Made by a program: the position numbers and the translations under genes. The notes under the pieces were generated by a model. The model worked only from the letters and a program-made list of their open reading frames with translations, had not been told where the DNA came from and made no database searches. Positions 50,566 through 58,379 of a DNA stretch of 64,000 bases are shown here, piece by piece; the stretch's first letter is position 1; each line of letters begins with the position of its first letter. Source of the stretch: an uncultured Oscillospiraceae bacterium (GTDB lineage Bacteria; Bacillota; Clostridia; Oscillospirales; Oscillospiraceae); NCBI GenBank assembly GCA_934613505.1, contig CAKTTB010000005.1, forward strand, positions 1-64,000. The letters are read 5' to 3'.

Positions 50566-51216
50566 ATGTATCAGCTTGCAATTTTTGATCTGGACGGGAC
50601 GCTCCTTGACACGCTGGCCGATCTGCATGCCGGCGTCAACCATGCGCTCGCCGCCTTCGGCTACGCCCCGCGCACGCTGGACGAGGTGCGTACGTTCGTC
50701 GGTAACGGCGCGCAGAAGCTCATCGCCCGCGCCGTCCCTGCCGGGACAAGTCAGGCGCAGCAGGACGCCGTCCTCGCCGAATTTCAGACGTACTACGGCG
50801 CGCACTGCGCCGATCTGACCAAGCCGTATGACGGCATTCTGCCGCTGCTCGCCCAGCTGCAGAAAGACGGCGTGCAGACCGCCGTCGTCTCGAACAAGCC
50901 CGACTTTGCCGTGCAGACGCTCGCCGCGCAGTATTTCCCGGGTCTGCTCGCCGCCTCCGCCGGCGCGAAGGACGGCGTGCGCAAAAAGCCGTATCCGGAC
51001 GCCGTCCTCGCCGTCGTCGCGCAGCTGCAGGCCGAAGGCAAGCGCGCCGTCTACATCGGCGATTCCGAGGTGGACGTGGCCACGGCCAGAAACGCGCAGC
51101 TGCCCTGCATCGCGGTCAGCTGGGGCTTCCGCTCGCGCGAGATCCTGCTTGACGCCGGCGCAGACTGCATCTGCGACAGCGTCACAGCGCTTGCGCAGGC
51201 TCTGAAAAACGGATAA
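50566..51216 (+). CDS. gph: HAD family phosphatase (phosphoglycolate phosphatase-like)
   Basis: The 216-residue protein has AIFDLDGTLLDTLADL at the N-terminus with the nucleophile and acid/base aspartates, TAVVSNKPDFAVQTL as motif II, the lysine in KKPYPDAVLAV and YIGDSEVDVATARNA as motif IV. This is the Gph/PgpB-like branch, which removes phosphate from 2-phosphoglycolate formed during repair of DNA ends. The nearby cap sequence VGNGAQKLIARAVP is typical of that branch. A consensus promoter lies 35-60 bases upstream. Other small phosphate esters are possible substrates. Confidence 0.9.
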   Translation: MYQLAIFDLDGTLLDTLADLHAGVNHALAAFGYAPRTLDEVRTFVGNGAQKLIARAVPAGTSQAQQDAVLAEFQTYYGAHCADLTKPYDGILPLLAQLQKDGVQTAVVSNKPDFAVQTLAAQYFPGLLAASAGAKDGVRKKPYPDAVLAVVAQLQAEGKRAVYIGDSEVDVATARNAQLPCIAVSWGFRSREILLDAGADCICDSVTALAQALKNG

Positions 51217-51222
51217 CAGCAA

Positions 51223-51248
51223 GCGGCCCGCAGAGATCTGCGGGCCGC
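51223..51248. terminator. GC-rich hairpin between gph-like and small membrane protein genes
   Basis: GCGGCCCGCAGA and TCTGCGGGCCGC form a perfect 12-base stem with a two-base loop where two genes converge. T-tracts are weak on both sides. Confidence 0.65.
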
Positions 51249-51256
51249 ACGTGCGT

Positions 51257-51364
51257 TTATTCGGCGTTTTTTCTGTTTCGGTTCAGCCGCCGGCAGACGG
51301 CCTTGACTGCGCCCACGCAGACGCAGACTCCTCCGGCGATCAATACGGACGTCAAAAGCTCCAT
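51257..51364 (-). CDS. small single-span membrane protein (35 residues)
   Basis: The 35-codon frame begins with ATG 51364, eight bases after GGGAGG, and encodes one hydrophobic segment, LLTSVLIAGGVCVCVGAVKAV, followed by a basic tail CRRLNRNRKNAE. The inside-positive tail suggests an outside N-terminus and cytoplasmic C-terminus. The start lies 13 bases after the stop of the DtxR-type regulator gene, so it is part of that transcript. No known family is recognised. Linked metal-responsive small proteins occur in other bacteria, but no function can be given here. Confidence 0.65.
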   Translation of the reverse strand: MELLTSVLIAGGVCVCVGAVKAVCRRLNRNRKNAE

Positions 51365-51377
51365 ATATATTGCCTCC

Positions 51378-51764
51378 CTATGCATTCTGCCCGCCAAGCG
51401 TCTGCGACAGCCGCTGCAGCGCGTCCGGAAGCTGCGCCAGCACGGCGCAGGCCGCGCTGCGCGCGTCCTCTTCTTCCAGTCCCAGCGCATCCTGCAGCCG
51501 GTCAGACAGCCGCGAACAGCAGCTTGCATACCGCTCCGCCTCTTCGCAGCCGGCCGGCGTCAGAAAGACTGTGCCGTATTTCTTCCGCTCCACAAGCCCC
51601 GCGTCACAGAGGTTGGAGATCATGGAATGGACGCTCGGCTTGGTCACATGCAGCCGCTCCGCGATGTCCATGCATCGCGCGCCCTTTTCCGGCGTGCAAA
51701 GCTCTTTCAGAACCAGCAGGTATTTGATTGATGAGGGCGTCAGGTTCTTTTGTAAATCGGACAT
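51378..51764 (-). CDS. DtxR/MntR family metal-dependent regulator
   Basis: This 128-residue protein starts LTPSSIKYLLVLKELC and has the helix-turn-helix MDIAERLHVTKPSVHSMISN with the wing GLVERKKYGTVFLTPAG, the usual order of DtxR/MntR/IdeR regulators. The short C-terminal helical domain provides dimerisation and some metal ligands; there is no SH3-like domain, as in MntR. It probably binds DNA with manganese or ferrous iron. An inverted repeat GGTTAG-6-CTAACC lies 55 bases upstream of its start, a likely autoregulatory site. Confidence 0.87.
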   Translation of the reverse strand: MSDLQKNLTPSSIKYLLVLKELCTPEKGARCMDIAERLHVTKPSVHSMISNLCDAGLVERKKYGTVFLTPAGCEEAERYASCCSRLSDRLQDALGLEEEDARSAACAVLAQLPDALQRLSQTLGGQNA

Positions 51765-51818
51765 TTCAGACCTCCCGATTTCAGACTTCCGCGGCGGGCA
51801 AAGGGTTTTCGGCCCGTT

Positions 51819-51836
51819 GGTTAGTCCCCTCTAACC
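51819..51836. promoter_or_regulatory. inverted repeat, likely operator of the DtxR-type regulator
   Basis: GGTTAG and CTAACC are exact inverted copies six bases apart. A minus-strand promoter (TTGACA, 17 bases, TAAACT) lies at about 51847-51875, so the repeat would be in the 5' leader. GTTAG/CTAAC-type arms resemble known DtxR boxes (TTAGGTTAGCCTAACC). The rest of 51765-51982 shows no gene. Confidence 0.55.
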
Positions 51837-51982
51837 GTATTGTAGTTTAACACCCTTAACCTCTGCTGTCAAGCTTTTTTTGCATCACTGCCGGATCCAG
51901 ACACCTGCGCGGATCCGCCGCTTTTCTTTTGCGCCGGTTTCTGCTATAGTGAGAGAGAACCGATCAGGAAAGGGGCTGCATC

Positions 51983-52507
51983 ATGAGGACATCTGCAAAG
52001 GAGCTTGCGTTCGGCGGCGTGTTCGCCGCGCTGGGGACCGCATTTTTGTGTCTCGGCGGCATTTTGCCGCTGGCCATGTACGCCTGCCCCATTCTGGCCT
52101 CGGCGGTGCTTCTGCCCGTGCGGGAGCGGTGCAGCCGCCCGGTCGCCTGGTGCTGCTATGCAGCCATCGCCATTCTCGGCACGCTTCTGGACGCCGACCG
52201 CGAATCGGCGCTGCTGTTCGTGTTCCTCGGCTATTATCCGCTCCTCAAGCCGCAGCTGGACGCCATCGCCCGGCGGCCGCTGCGCCTTCTGTGCAAGCTG
52301 GTGATCGCCGTGTGCGCGGTCGGCGCAGAATACGCGGTTTTGCTGTTCGTCCTGCGGCTGGACGCGCTGGCAGCAGAATTTGACGGGACCGCACCGGTCA
52401 TCCTCTGGCTGACTGCCGCGATGGGCCTTGTGCTTTTCGTGCTGTACGATCTGATCTTGGGCCGTCTCGCCATCCTGTTTCAGAAGCGCTTCCGCAGACG
52501 CCCTTAA
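51983..52507 (+). CDS. integral membrane protein, possibly an ECF-type S component
   Basis: The 174-residue protein has five or six hydrophobic segments. The first part, AKELAFGGVFAALGTAFLCL and LPLAMYACPILASAVLLPV, recalls substrate-binding (S) components of energy-coupling-factor transporters, as in the folate or biotin types; the rest, with LLFVFLGYYPLLKP and VILWLTAAMGLVLFVLYDLI, is less similar. No ECF ATPase or T component is nearby; Gram-positive S components often share a module encoded elsewhere. GAAAGGGG precedes the ATG. It is divergent from the DtxR-type gene, so a metal-related role is possible. Confidence 0.6.
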   Translation: MRTSAKELAFGGVFAALGTAFLCLGGILPLAMYACPILASAVLLPVRERCSRPVAWCCYAAIAILGTLLDADRESALLFVFLGYYPLLKPQLDAIARRPLRLLCKLVIAVCAVGAEYAVLLFVLRLDALAAEFDGTAPVILWLTAAMGLVLFVLYDLILGRLAILFQKRFRRRP

Positions 52508-52512
52508 AAAGC

Positions 52513-52554
52513 AAGCGCCTGCGTATACCCCGGACATATGCAGGCGCTTTTATT
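52513..52554. terminator. bidirectional terminator
   Basis: AAGCGCCTGC and GCAGGCGCTT form a ten-base stem with a 17-base loop, followed by TTATTTATTTTT. It lies between two converging genes. Confidence 0.85.
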
Positions 52555-52985
52555 TATTTTTCCAGTGAAATGTAGATCGTCAGGGTATCCGGGACATAGC
52601 TGATGCTGAGTGCTTTTTCTCCGTTCGACAGAAGCGTGCCGATCGAAACATAGCCCTGTTCTTTAATTTCCTCCGACACATGCTCTACTGGGGAAAAGCC
52701 AGCCTGTGCCAGGCGCACCCGATAGTCGTTGAAATCGTCCTCGGACAGCTCCGTGACGCTGACGCCGCAGGTATCATGTTCCGCATCCAGCATCGCCCAC
52801 GTGACCGTGCCGGGCGGCACCGGAAGCCCCTCTGTATACGCATTCACAGGCCACACGCCCTCGTCCAGCATCGTCACACTTTCCGCCGGCAGGCGCTCTG
52901 CGTCATCGGCTCCCGCTGTCCGGCCGGCACACGCGGTCAGAAACAGCACAAGCAAAATCACAATGGTCAGAAGTCGTTTCTTCAT
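52554..52985 (-). CDS. putative lipoprotein of unknown function
   Basis: This 143-residue protein begins MKKRLLTIVILLVLF with the lipobox LTAC at residues 16-19, so it is probably exported and lipid-anchored. The mature part is acidic, with GTVTWAMLDAEHDTCGVSV and a C-terminal ALSISYVPDTLTIYISL strand region, and shows no known motif. It overlaps the HAAS-domain gene by four bases (ATGA) and is the last gene of the PadR operon. Confidence 0.75.
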   Translation of the reverse strand: MKKRLLTIVILLVLFLTACAGRTAGADDAERLPAESVTMLDEGVWPVNAYTEGLPVPPGTVTWAMLDAEHDTCGVSVTELSEDDFNDYRVRLAQAGFSPVEHVSEEIKEQGYVSIGTLLSNGEKALSISYVPDTLTIYISLEK

Positions 52986-53443
52986 GGCACTCTCCTGCTG
53001 CGGATCGCCCGGATGATCTGAAGGGCGGCGAACCCGGCGGCGATGATCCCTGCGGCAAGCATGAGCTTTGCCGCGTCAAGGCCGAACGTCCCCGCGATTT
53101 GGATGTTCGTCTGTGCATCCGCCTGCCCGATCGCGTCGACCGGGACCTTTGCAGCCTCCAGAACTGCATAGACCACAAACGCGGCAGCAGCCAGCATGGC
53201 AGCGAGCAGCACGGAGAGCAGCCTCGCTCGCTGCCGCGGTGCGGCATTATCCACGCCGAACTGCTTCGCAGTGCGGGCGGCAAATTCCTCCGGCCGCCCC
53301 AGCCGCTCGATGACCGCCGCTTCCGATTCTCCATGCTCTGCGGCGGAAGCAAAAATTTCGCCGAGATCCCGCACGACCTCCGCCCTGATCCTGCGCGGCA
53401 GATGCAGCTCCTTCCGGACCTGCCGGATATATTGCTCTTTCAT
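52982..53443 (-). CDS. HAAS-domain membrane protein
   Basis: The 153-residue protein has an N-terminal alpha-helical domain (QYIRQVRKELHLPRRIRAEV, VIERLGRPEEFAART) typical of HAAS signalling domains and DUF1700-like proteins, followed by two membrane segments (LLSVLLAAMLAAAAFVVYAV and LMLAAGIIAAGFAALQII). Such proteins are usually encoded directly after a PadR repressor, as here, and may sense envelope stress. Its start overlaps the PadR gene by ATGA. Confidence 0.8.
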   Translation of the reverse strand: MKEQYIRQVRKELHLPRRIRAEVVRDLGEIFASAAEHGESEAAVIERLGRPEEFAARTAKQFGVDNAAPRQRARLLSVLLAAMLAAAAFVVYAVLEAAKVPVDAIGQADAQTNIQIAGTFGLDAAKLMLAAGIIAAGFAALQIIRAIRSRRVP

Positions 53444-53808
53444 TCCAATCCCTCCGTTTGCCGATAATCGGCAAGAAATTCATTGACGCAGGCCGTATAG
53501 TCCGTCCAGAACCCGATCAGTTCCCGCAGTACTTCCGTCCCCTTCTCCGTCAGCGAATAGTATTTTTTAGAGCCGCCGTTTGCGGCCGCCGGCGCCAGAC
53601 GGCACCGAATCAGCCCCGCCTCCTGCAGGCGATACAGAATGGGATAGATCGTCCCCTCTTTTGCATAGCCCAGCACAGCCGCGCTGCGGTTCAGCTCCGT
53701 AATGATCTCATAGCCATACGTCTCCCTGCGCCCGATCAGGGACAGAAGGATCATCTCCAGAGACCCCTTTTTGAATTGCTGCACATATCGCTGCTCCACG
53801 CGCCTCAC
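53440..53808 (-). CDS. PadR family transcriptional repressor
   Basis: This 122-residue protein has the winged helix of PadR regulators: KKGSLEMILLSLIGRRETYG, YEIITELNR, KEGTIYPILYRLQEAGLI and GGSKKYYSLTEKG. A short C-terminal dimerisation helix, LRELIGFWTDYTACVNEFL, follows. It probably represses its own three-gene operon with the HAAS and lipoprotein genes. A palindrome TTACTA-TG-TAGTAA lies immediately after the promoter, 26 bases upstream of the start. Confidence 0.9.
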   Translation of the reverse strand: MRRVEQRYVQQFKKGSLEMILLSLIGRRETYGYEIITELNRSAAVLGYAKEGTIYPILYRLQEAGLIRCRLAPAAANGGSKKYYSLTEKGTEVLRELIGFWTDYTACVNEFLADYRQTEGLE

Positions 53809-53833
53809 CTCACTTTAGCCTTGCTATTTAGCG

Positions 53834-53880
53834 TTACTATGTAGTAAACGCATTATACCCGCATCCGGCATATTCGTCAA
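53834..53880 (-). promoter_or_regulatory. promoter and palindromic operator of the PadR operon
   Basis: On the minus strand TTGACG (53880-53875), 17 bases, then TATAAT (53857-53852). The palindrome TTACTA-TG-TAGTAA at 53834-53847 covers the transcription start region. Confidence 0.8.
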
Positions 53881-53911
53881 CAGGTTTTTTATAAAACGCG
53901 AGGAAATTTTG

Positions 53912-53945
53912 AAAGCCCGGACAGAGCTGTCCGGGCTTTTCCTGC
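53912..53945. terminator. bidirectional terminator of the corrinoid transporter operon
   Basis: AAAGCCCGGACAG and CTGTCCGGGCTTT form a perfect 13-base stem with an AG loop, with T residues on both sides. Confidence 0.85.
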
Positions 53946-53952
53946 ATCTGTT

Positions 53953-54720
53953 TTACGCTTCCGTCCACTGGCCGTACAGGCCGCGCATCCACGCGCCGAC
54001 GTCCATGCCGTAGACCGGATCGAGATGTTTCTTGTTCAGAACCTCCACCGCGGACCCGCAGGCCACAGCCTTTCCGTGGTCGATCAGCAGGGCATCCGTG
54101 CCGAACGCGCGTGCGAGCGACAGATCATGCACCACGCTCACAACGGCGCGGCCGGGCGTCTGCAGCCACCGGCTGACCAGCGCAAAGATCTGCTTCTGAT
54201 AGATGAGGTCCAGATGGTTCGTCGGCTCGTCCAGAAGCAGCAGCTTCGGGTCCTGCGCCAGCACCTGCGCAAGAAACGTCCGCTGCAGCTCGCCGCCGGA
54301 GAGCGTCAGGACGGACTGGCTGCGCTTGTCCTGCAGGCCGGTCATCGTGATTGCCCGCTCGACCATGGCCCGGTCATCCGTCTGCTGGCGGCCGAACAGG
54401 CCGGCGGAATACGCAAAGCGGCCCAGCCGCACGACCTCTTCCACGGTGAAGCTGTAGCCGACAAAATGGTTCTGCGACAAAATGCCGATCGATCTTGCCC
54501 GCGCCGCGGGCTTCATCGACGACACGCGCGTCCCCTCAAACAGGATCTCGCCCTGATAGGGTACGCCCTGCGTCACGGCGCTCAGCACCGTAGATTTTCC
54601 TGCCCCGTTCGGCCCGACGATCATCAGCCACTGCCCCTCCGAGACAGAAAACGACAGGCCGTCGACAATTCTTTTCGCGCCCAGTTGCACTGTCAGGCGC
54701 TTCAGCTCCAGCATCGGCAT
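53953..54720 (-). CDS. btuD: corrinoid/iron-type ABC transporter ATP-binding protein
   Basis: The 255-residue ATPase has Walker A IVGPNGAGKSTVL near residue 36, the Q loop GILSQNHFVG, signature LTLSGGELQRTFLA, Walker B LLLLDEPTNHLD and the switch histidine in SVVHDLSLA. This is the FecE/BtuD type that drives type II import. The preceding transporter genes are under a cobalamin riboswitch, so corrinoid uptake is likeliest. ATG 54720 follows AAAGGAG; the open frame extends far upstream but those codons are out-of-frame permease sequence. Confidence 0.9.
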   Translation of the reverse strand: MPMLELKRLTVQLGAKRIVDGLSFSVSEGQWLMIVGPNGAGKSTVLSAVTQGVPYQGEILFEGTRVSSMKPAARARSIGILSQNHFVGYSFTVEEVVRLGRFAYSAGLFGRQQTDDRAMVERAITMTGLQDKRSQSVLTLSGGELQRTFLAQVLAQDPKLLLLDEPTNHLDLIYQKQIFALVSRWLQTPGRAVVSVVHDLSLARAFGTDALLIDHGKAVACGSAVEVLNKKHLDPVYGMDVGAWMRGLYGQWTEA

Positions 54721-54722
54721 AT

Positions 54723-55751
54723 TCAGCGCTCCTTTCTGGACTGATAGAAGATGACGACGAACACGATTGCGCCCACGAAGCTCGTCACAACGCCGATCGG
54801 CAGCTCCAGCGGGTTCAGAAGGATGCGCGCGATGAGGTCGGCCAGCATCAGAAAGCAGGCTCCGCCGAACACCGACGCCGGCAGCAGCCGCTTGTGGTTC
54901 GGCCCGACCAGCATTCTTGCCATATGCGGCGTCACGAGGCCGACAAAGCCGATCGTGCCGCCAATGGACACGCACACGCCGATGAGGATCGAAACCACGA
55001 TCAGCAGGACCAGCTTTGCCCGGCGCACGTCCACGCCGATCTGCCGGGCGTTGTCCTCGCCCACGGCAAAGGCGTTGAGGACCTGCGCATGCAGGAAAAT
55101 GACGCCGCCGCACACCAGAAGCGCCCCGGCGAGCATCGCCGCATTCTGATACGTGCTGCCGCTGAGACTGCCCATGGTCCAGAACGTGATCTTCTGCACC
55201 TTGTCCGCAGCAAAGGTGATGATGATGCTCATGACGCTGGAAACGAACATGGAGAAGATCACACCGATCAGAATGATCGTATTGGTCGAGAGCGACCGGT
55301 CGAGCTTGTAGGAAAGCCCCAGGATTACGAGCAGCGAGCCGAACGCGAACAAGATCGCCATCACCATCGTCCCCGCGAACGGGATCCCCGGCAGCGTGAT
55401 GCCGAAGGCGATGGCGCACACCGCGCCGAGCGACGCGCCGGAGGAAACGCCCAGCGTCGAGCCGTCGGCCAGCGGGTTTTTGAGCAGTCCCTGCATCGCC
55501 GCACCGGCCAGCGACAAAGCGGCGCCCGTCAGCGCCACGCACAGAACGCGCGGCAGGCGGATGGGGATGATGGACGAGACCATGCCCTCCGGCAGAGTGC
55601 CACCGGTCAGCTTGGCAGCAAAAAACGCCAGCGTGTCGCCAAGCGGCACGCGGACGCTGCCCACACAGACGCAGAGGCACAGCACCGCCAGCGTCACGAG
55701 GGCGAACAGAAGATATTCCCAAGCTCTGAACGTTTCGTGATGCCGGCGCAT
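54723..55751 (-). CDS. btuC: corrinoid/iron-type ABC transporter permease (FecCD family)
   Basis: This 342-residue protein has about ten membrane segments and the BtuC/FecCD features RLPRVLCVALTGAALSLAG, LLKNPLADGSTLGVSSGASLG, FWTMGSLSGSTYQN and the coupling region GTIGFVGLVTPHMARMLVG. It forms the channel for a binding protein of the BtuF type encoded upstream. It ends two bases before the ATPase start, so the two are translated together. Confidence 0.93.
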   Translation of the reverse strand: MRRHHETFRAWEYLLFALVTLAVLCLCVCVGSVRVPLGDTLAFFAAKLTGGTLPEGMVSSIIPIRLPRVLCVALTGAALSLAGAAMQGLLKNPLADGSTLGVSSGASLGAVCAIAFGITLPGIPFAGTMVMAILFAFGSLLVILGLSYKLDRSLSTNTIILIGVIFSMFVSSVMSIIITFAADKVQKITFWTMGSLSGSTYQNAAMLAGALLVCGGVIFLHAQVLNAFAVGEDNARQIGVDVRRAKLVLLIVVSILIGVCVSIGGTIGFVGLVTPHMARMLVGPNHKRLLPASVFGGACFLMLADLIARILLNPLELPIGVVTSFVGAIVFVVIFYQSRKER

Positions 55752-55782
55752 GCTGTGCCTCCTGTGTTTTTATTCTGTCTGA

Positions 55783-56796
55783 TTATTCGCCGTAGACGAA
55801 GTCATACAGCGCCTTTGCGCCTTCCGCCAGACGCGGTGCCGGGCGGGACAGCTCATTGTTCTGCAGGTTGATGATCTTGCCGTTCTTGACAGCCGTCACA
55901 TTCTCCCAGCCCGCGCGGGAAGCGATCTCTTCTTCCGGCGTGGGGCCTTCGCCATAGTACATGGAGATGGTCAGGATATAATCCGGGTTGCGCTCCAGCA
56001 CCTGCTCTTCCGAGATGCCGGCCCAGCCTTCCACATCGGAGAAGCAGTTCTTCAGGCCCATCATGTTGGCGATCTCATCCATGAACGTGCCGGTGCCGGC
56101 CGTCCAGAGGCCGTACTCCAGCGGAGAGACCTCGAAGTAGATGGTCTTGGTGCCGTCTCCGGCGTTGGCCTTGATCTCGTCAAAGGTCTTCTGCATGCTC
56201 TCCACCACGGAAGCAGCCTCGTCCTGCTTGCCGACCAGCTCGCCGATCATGTTGATGGCAGTATAGACGCCGTCAATGTCCTGCGCGTCGCTCACGACGA
56301 CATGGATGCCGGCAGCCTCGAGCTGCTGGACCTGTTCGTCGGTCTGCGACATGGTACTCATGATGAGGACCTGCGGCTGCAGCTCGACGATCTGCTCGAT
56401 GTTTGTGTCGCTGCCGGATTCGACAGCGGGGATATCCAGAACTTCCGCCGGATAGTCGCAGTATTTGCCGCGGCCGACCAGCAGATCACCCGCACCGATG
56501 GCGTAGAGGATCTCGCAGTCAGACGGGGTCAGGGCGACGATACGCGTGGCAGGCTCGTCCAACGTGATCTCACGGCCGGTCATGTCGGTCAGGGTAACGG
56601 CAGGCTCCGCCGTCTCCGGCTCCTCTGCGGGTTCTTCTTCCTGCGCGGGTGCTTCCGCCTCGGGCTGCTGCGCAGCGGTGTCCTCGGTCTGGGCGGGCTC
56701 CTGCTGGGCAGGCTCCTGCTTGGCCGCGCAGCCGGTCAGCAGCGCGAAGAGCATGACGATGGCCAGCAGCAGGGCAAGTACTCTTGTCTTTTTCAT
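55783..56796 (-). CDS. btuF: corrinoid-binding lipoprotein of an ABC transporter (BtuF-like)
   Basis: The 337-residue protein has a signal sequence MKKTRVLALLLAIVMLFAL with the lipobox LTGC, an Ala/Glu/Pro/Gln-rich linker of about 45 residues, and a type III binding fold starting VTLTDMTGREITLDEPATRI. ALTPSDCEILYAIGAGDLLVGR, EQIVELQPQVLIM and YILTISMYY are typical of BtuF/FhuD proteins. A cobalamin riboswitch in the leader supports corrinoid as ligand. It is the first gene of the three-gene operon. Confidence 0.9.
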   Translation of the reverse strand: MKKTRVLALLLAIVMLFALLTGCAAKQEPAQQEPAQTEDTAAQQPEAEAPAQEEEPAEEPETAEPAVTLTDMTGREITLDEPATRIVALTPSDCEILYAIGAGDLLVGRGKYCDYPAEVLDIPAVESGSDTNIEQIVELQPQVLIMSTMSQTDEQVQQLEAAGIHVVVSDAQDIDGVYTAINMIGELVGKQDEAASVVESMQKTFDEIKANAGDGTKTIYFEVSPLEYGLWTAGTGTFMDEIANMMGLKNCFSDVEGWAGISEEQVLERNPDYILTISMYYGEGPTPEEEIASRAGWENVTAVKNGKIINLQNNELSRPAPRLAEGAKALYDFVYGE

Positions 56797-56828
56797 GATA
56801 CAGTCTCCTTTTTTGTTTTTTTAATCCA

Positions 56829-56860
56829 AAACAAAAGCCCTTCCCGAGCGGGAAGAGCTC
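56829..56860 (-). terminator. riboswitch-controlled intrinsic terminator
   Basis: On the minus strand AGCTCTTCCCG pairs with CGGGAAGGGCT around a two-base loop, followed by TTTTGTTTT. It lies between the riboswitch and the btuF start, the expected place for transcriptional control. Confidence 0.8.
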
Positions 56861-56921
56861 CGCATCCATGCAGCGCGCACAGATGCGTGACTGCTCAGTC
56901 CCAGAAGCTTTACATACGCAG

Positions 56922-57080
56922 ACAGGTCTCCCGGCTCTGCATCAACCTCCGAGATCCCTTCCCGCCTTCCGGCAGTGGCTCTGATCTCTTCGTCCGCATT
57001 ACGGTTACTGGGTTAGCCCGGAATTTGCATCCGATTCCCACGGCGGTCGCCCGCCGGTGCAATTGCACAGAAGCGTATGG
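56922..57080 (-). ncRNA. cobalamin riboswitch
   Basis: Read on the minus strand, this leader has the P1 stem CATACGC/GCGTATG at its ends (57079-57073 with 56929-56923), GGATGCAAATTCCGGGCTAACC near the 5' part, the conserved GAGCCACTGCC with GGCGGGAAGG in the core, and GCCGGGAGACCTGTCTGCG at the 3' side, the best-known cobalamin riboswitch signature. With the terminator below it, binding of cobalamin should reduce transcription of the transporter genes. Confidence 0.88.
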
Positions 57081-57095
57081 TATTGAATTGTCTTC

Positions 57096-57124
57096 ATTCT
57101 ATCTGTCATCCGGTCCGCTGTCAA
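57096..57124 (-). promoter_or_regulatory. promoter of the riboswitch-led transporter operon
   Basis: On the minus strand TTGACA (57124-57119), 17 bases, then TAGAAT (57101-57096), so transcription starts just before the riboswitch. The rest of the gap up to 57361 shows no convincing gene. Confidence 0.75.
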
Positions 57125-57361
57125 GTCCCAGATTCTGCTGTCTGTGCCTGCGCGCCCCGATACAATATAATAATGTATCGATCCGCCGGCGGCTCCGTCT
57201 GCATATTTTGCGTATATATTCACGCCGGCAGTAAGCTGAAATCCGCCTGTGTCGCTTTGATTCCACCAGAAAATCTCGATTCTTTCGAACTGTTGTGCAA
57301 CATGACCGCTTTCGCAGACTGATTTGCTGATAGTCTTGTGCGGTTTTTTATTCAATTCCGC

Positions 57362-57389
57362 TTGACAATATGCATTGTGCATGTATAAT
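57362..57389 (+). promoter_or_regulatory. promoter of the amino acid ABC transporter operon
   Basis: TTGACA at 57362-57367 and TATAAT at 57384-57389 are consensus boxes 16 bases apart. The spacer holds the palindrome ATGCA-TTG-TGCAT, a possible repressor site. Confidence 0.8.
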
Positions 57390-57442
57390 TATGAGCATAC
57401 AAACAAACAACACATGCATATCGCATACAGGAGGAAAAAACA

Positions 57443-58276
57443 ATGAAAAAGCTGATCGCGCTGCTGCTTGCAGCCATGATGGTGCTGGCGCTGGCCGCCT
57501 GCGCTTCCAATGCATCCACTGATACCACCGCTCCCGCCGATTCTGCCGCCGAGACCGAGGCTCCCGCAGAAGAGGCCGCAGATTCCACCGCTGCCTCCGG
57601 TAAGCTGACCATGGCCACCGAAGCCACCTTCCCGCCGTATGAATACTACGACGGCGACGCCATTGTCGGCATCGACGTAGAAGTCGCGCAGGCCATCGCT
57701 GCCAAGCTCGGCATGGAGCTGGAAGTCACCGATATCGCCTTTGACTCCATCATCCCTGGCATCCAGACCGGTAAGTACGACATGGGCATGGCCGGCATGA
57801 CCGTGACCGACGAACGGAAAGAGCAGGTCAACTTCTCCGATTCCTACGCCACCGGCGTGCAGGTCGTCATCGTCAAGGACGACAGCGCCATCACCTCCGT
57901 CGATGATCTGTTCGCGGACGGTGCCGACACTGTCGTCGGCACGCAGGCCGGCACCACGGGCTTCATCTATGCCACGTCTGACATCGAAGACGCCGGTCTC
58001 GGCACCGTCAAGTCCTTCGGCAAGACGACCGACGCTGTGGAAGCGCTGAAGAACGGTCAGGTCGACTGCGTCATCCTCGACAATGAACCCGCCAAGGCTC
58101 TGGTCGCCGCTAACGAAGGCCTGCACATCCTCGATACCGAATACGCCGTTGAGGATTACGCCATCGCCATCGCCAAGGAAAACACCGACCTGCTGGGCAA
58201 GATCAACACGGCTCTGGCTGAGCTGAAGGACGACGGCACGCTGCAGTCCATCGTTGACAAGTACATCGGCGAGTAA
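57443..58276 (+). CDS. polar amino acid ABC transporter substrate-binding lipoprotein
   Basis: This 277-residue protein has the signal sequence MKKLIALLLAAMMVLALA with lipobox AAC, a Thr/Ala/Glu-rich linker, and a family 3 binding domain: KLTMATEATFPPYEYYDGDA, IDVEVAQAIAAKLGMELEV, DMGMAGMTVTDERKEQVNFS and VGTQAGTTGF. Such proteins capture glutamine, cystine, arginine or similar amino acids. AGGAGG precedes ATG 57443. A hairpin at about 58302-58324 separates it from the permease and ATPase genes. Confidence 0.93.
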   Translation: MKKLIALLLAAMMVLALAACASNASTDTTAPADSAAETEAPAEEAADSTAASGKLTMATEATFPPYEYYDGDAIVGIDVEVAQAIAAKLGMELEVTDIAFDSIIPGIQTGKYDMGMAGMTVTDERKEQVNFSDSYATGVQVVIVKDDSAITSVDDLFADGADTVVGTQAGTTGFIYATSDIEDAGLGTVKSFGKTTDAVEALKNGQVDCVILDNEPAKALVAANEGLHILDTEYAVEDYAIAIAKENTDLLGKINTALAELKDDGTLQSIVDKYIGE

Positions 58277-58379
58277 TATCATATTCTCGGAACTTCGCAA
58301 CGGGACGGAGCCATGCTCCGCCCCGCTGCTGTGTACTTTTACCGCTATAAATCGATAGAAAAGAGGGAGCGCACTGCCC

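Noticed and set aside
53953..55722. 589-codon frame as a permease-ATPase fusion
   Set aside because: The first 330 codons are an out-of-frame reading of the FecCD permease gene; the ATPase has its own ribosome site and ATG at 54720.
57077..57322. 81-codon plus-strand frame upstream of the amino acid transporter
   Set aside because: It overlaps the riboswitch promoter on the other strand, lacks a ribosome site and shows no recognisable protein features.
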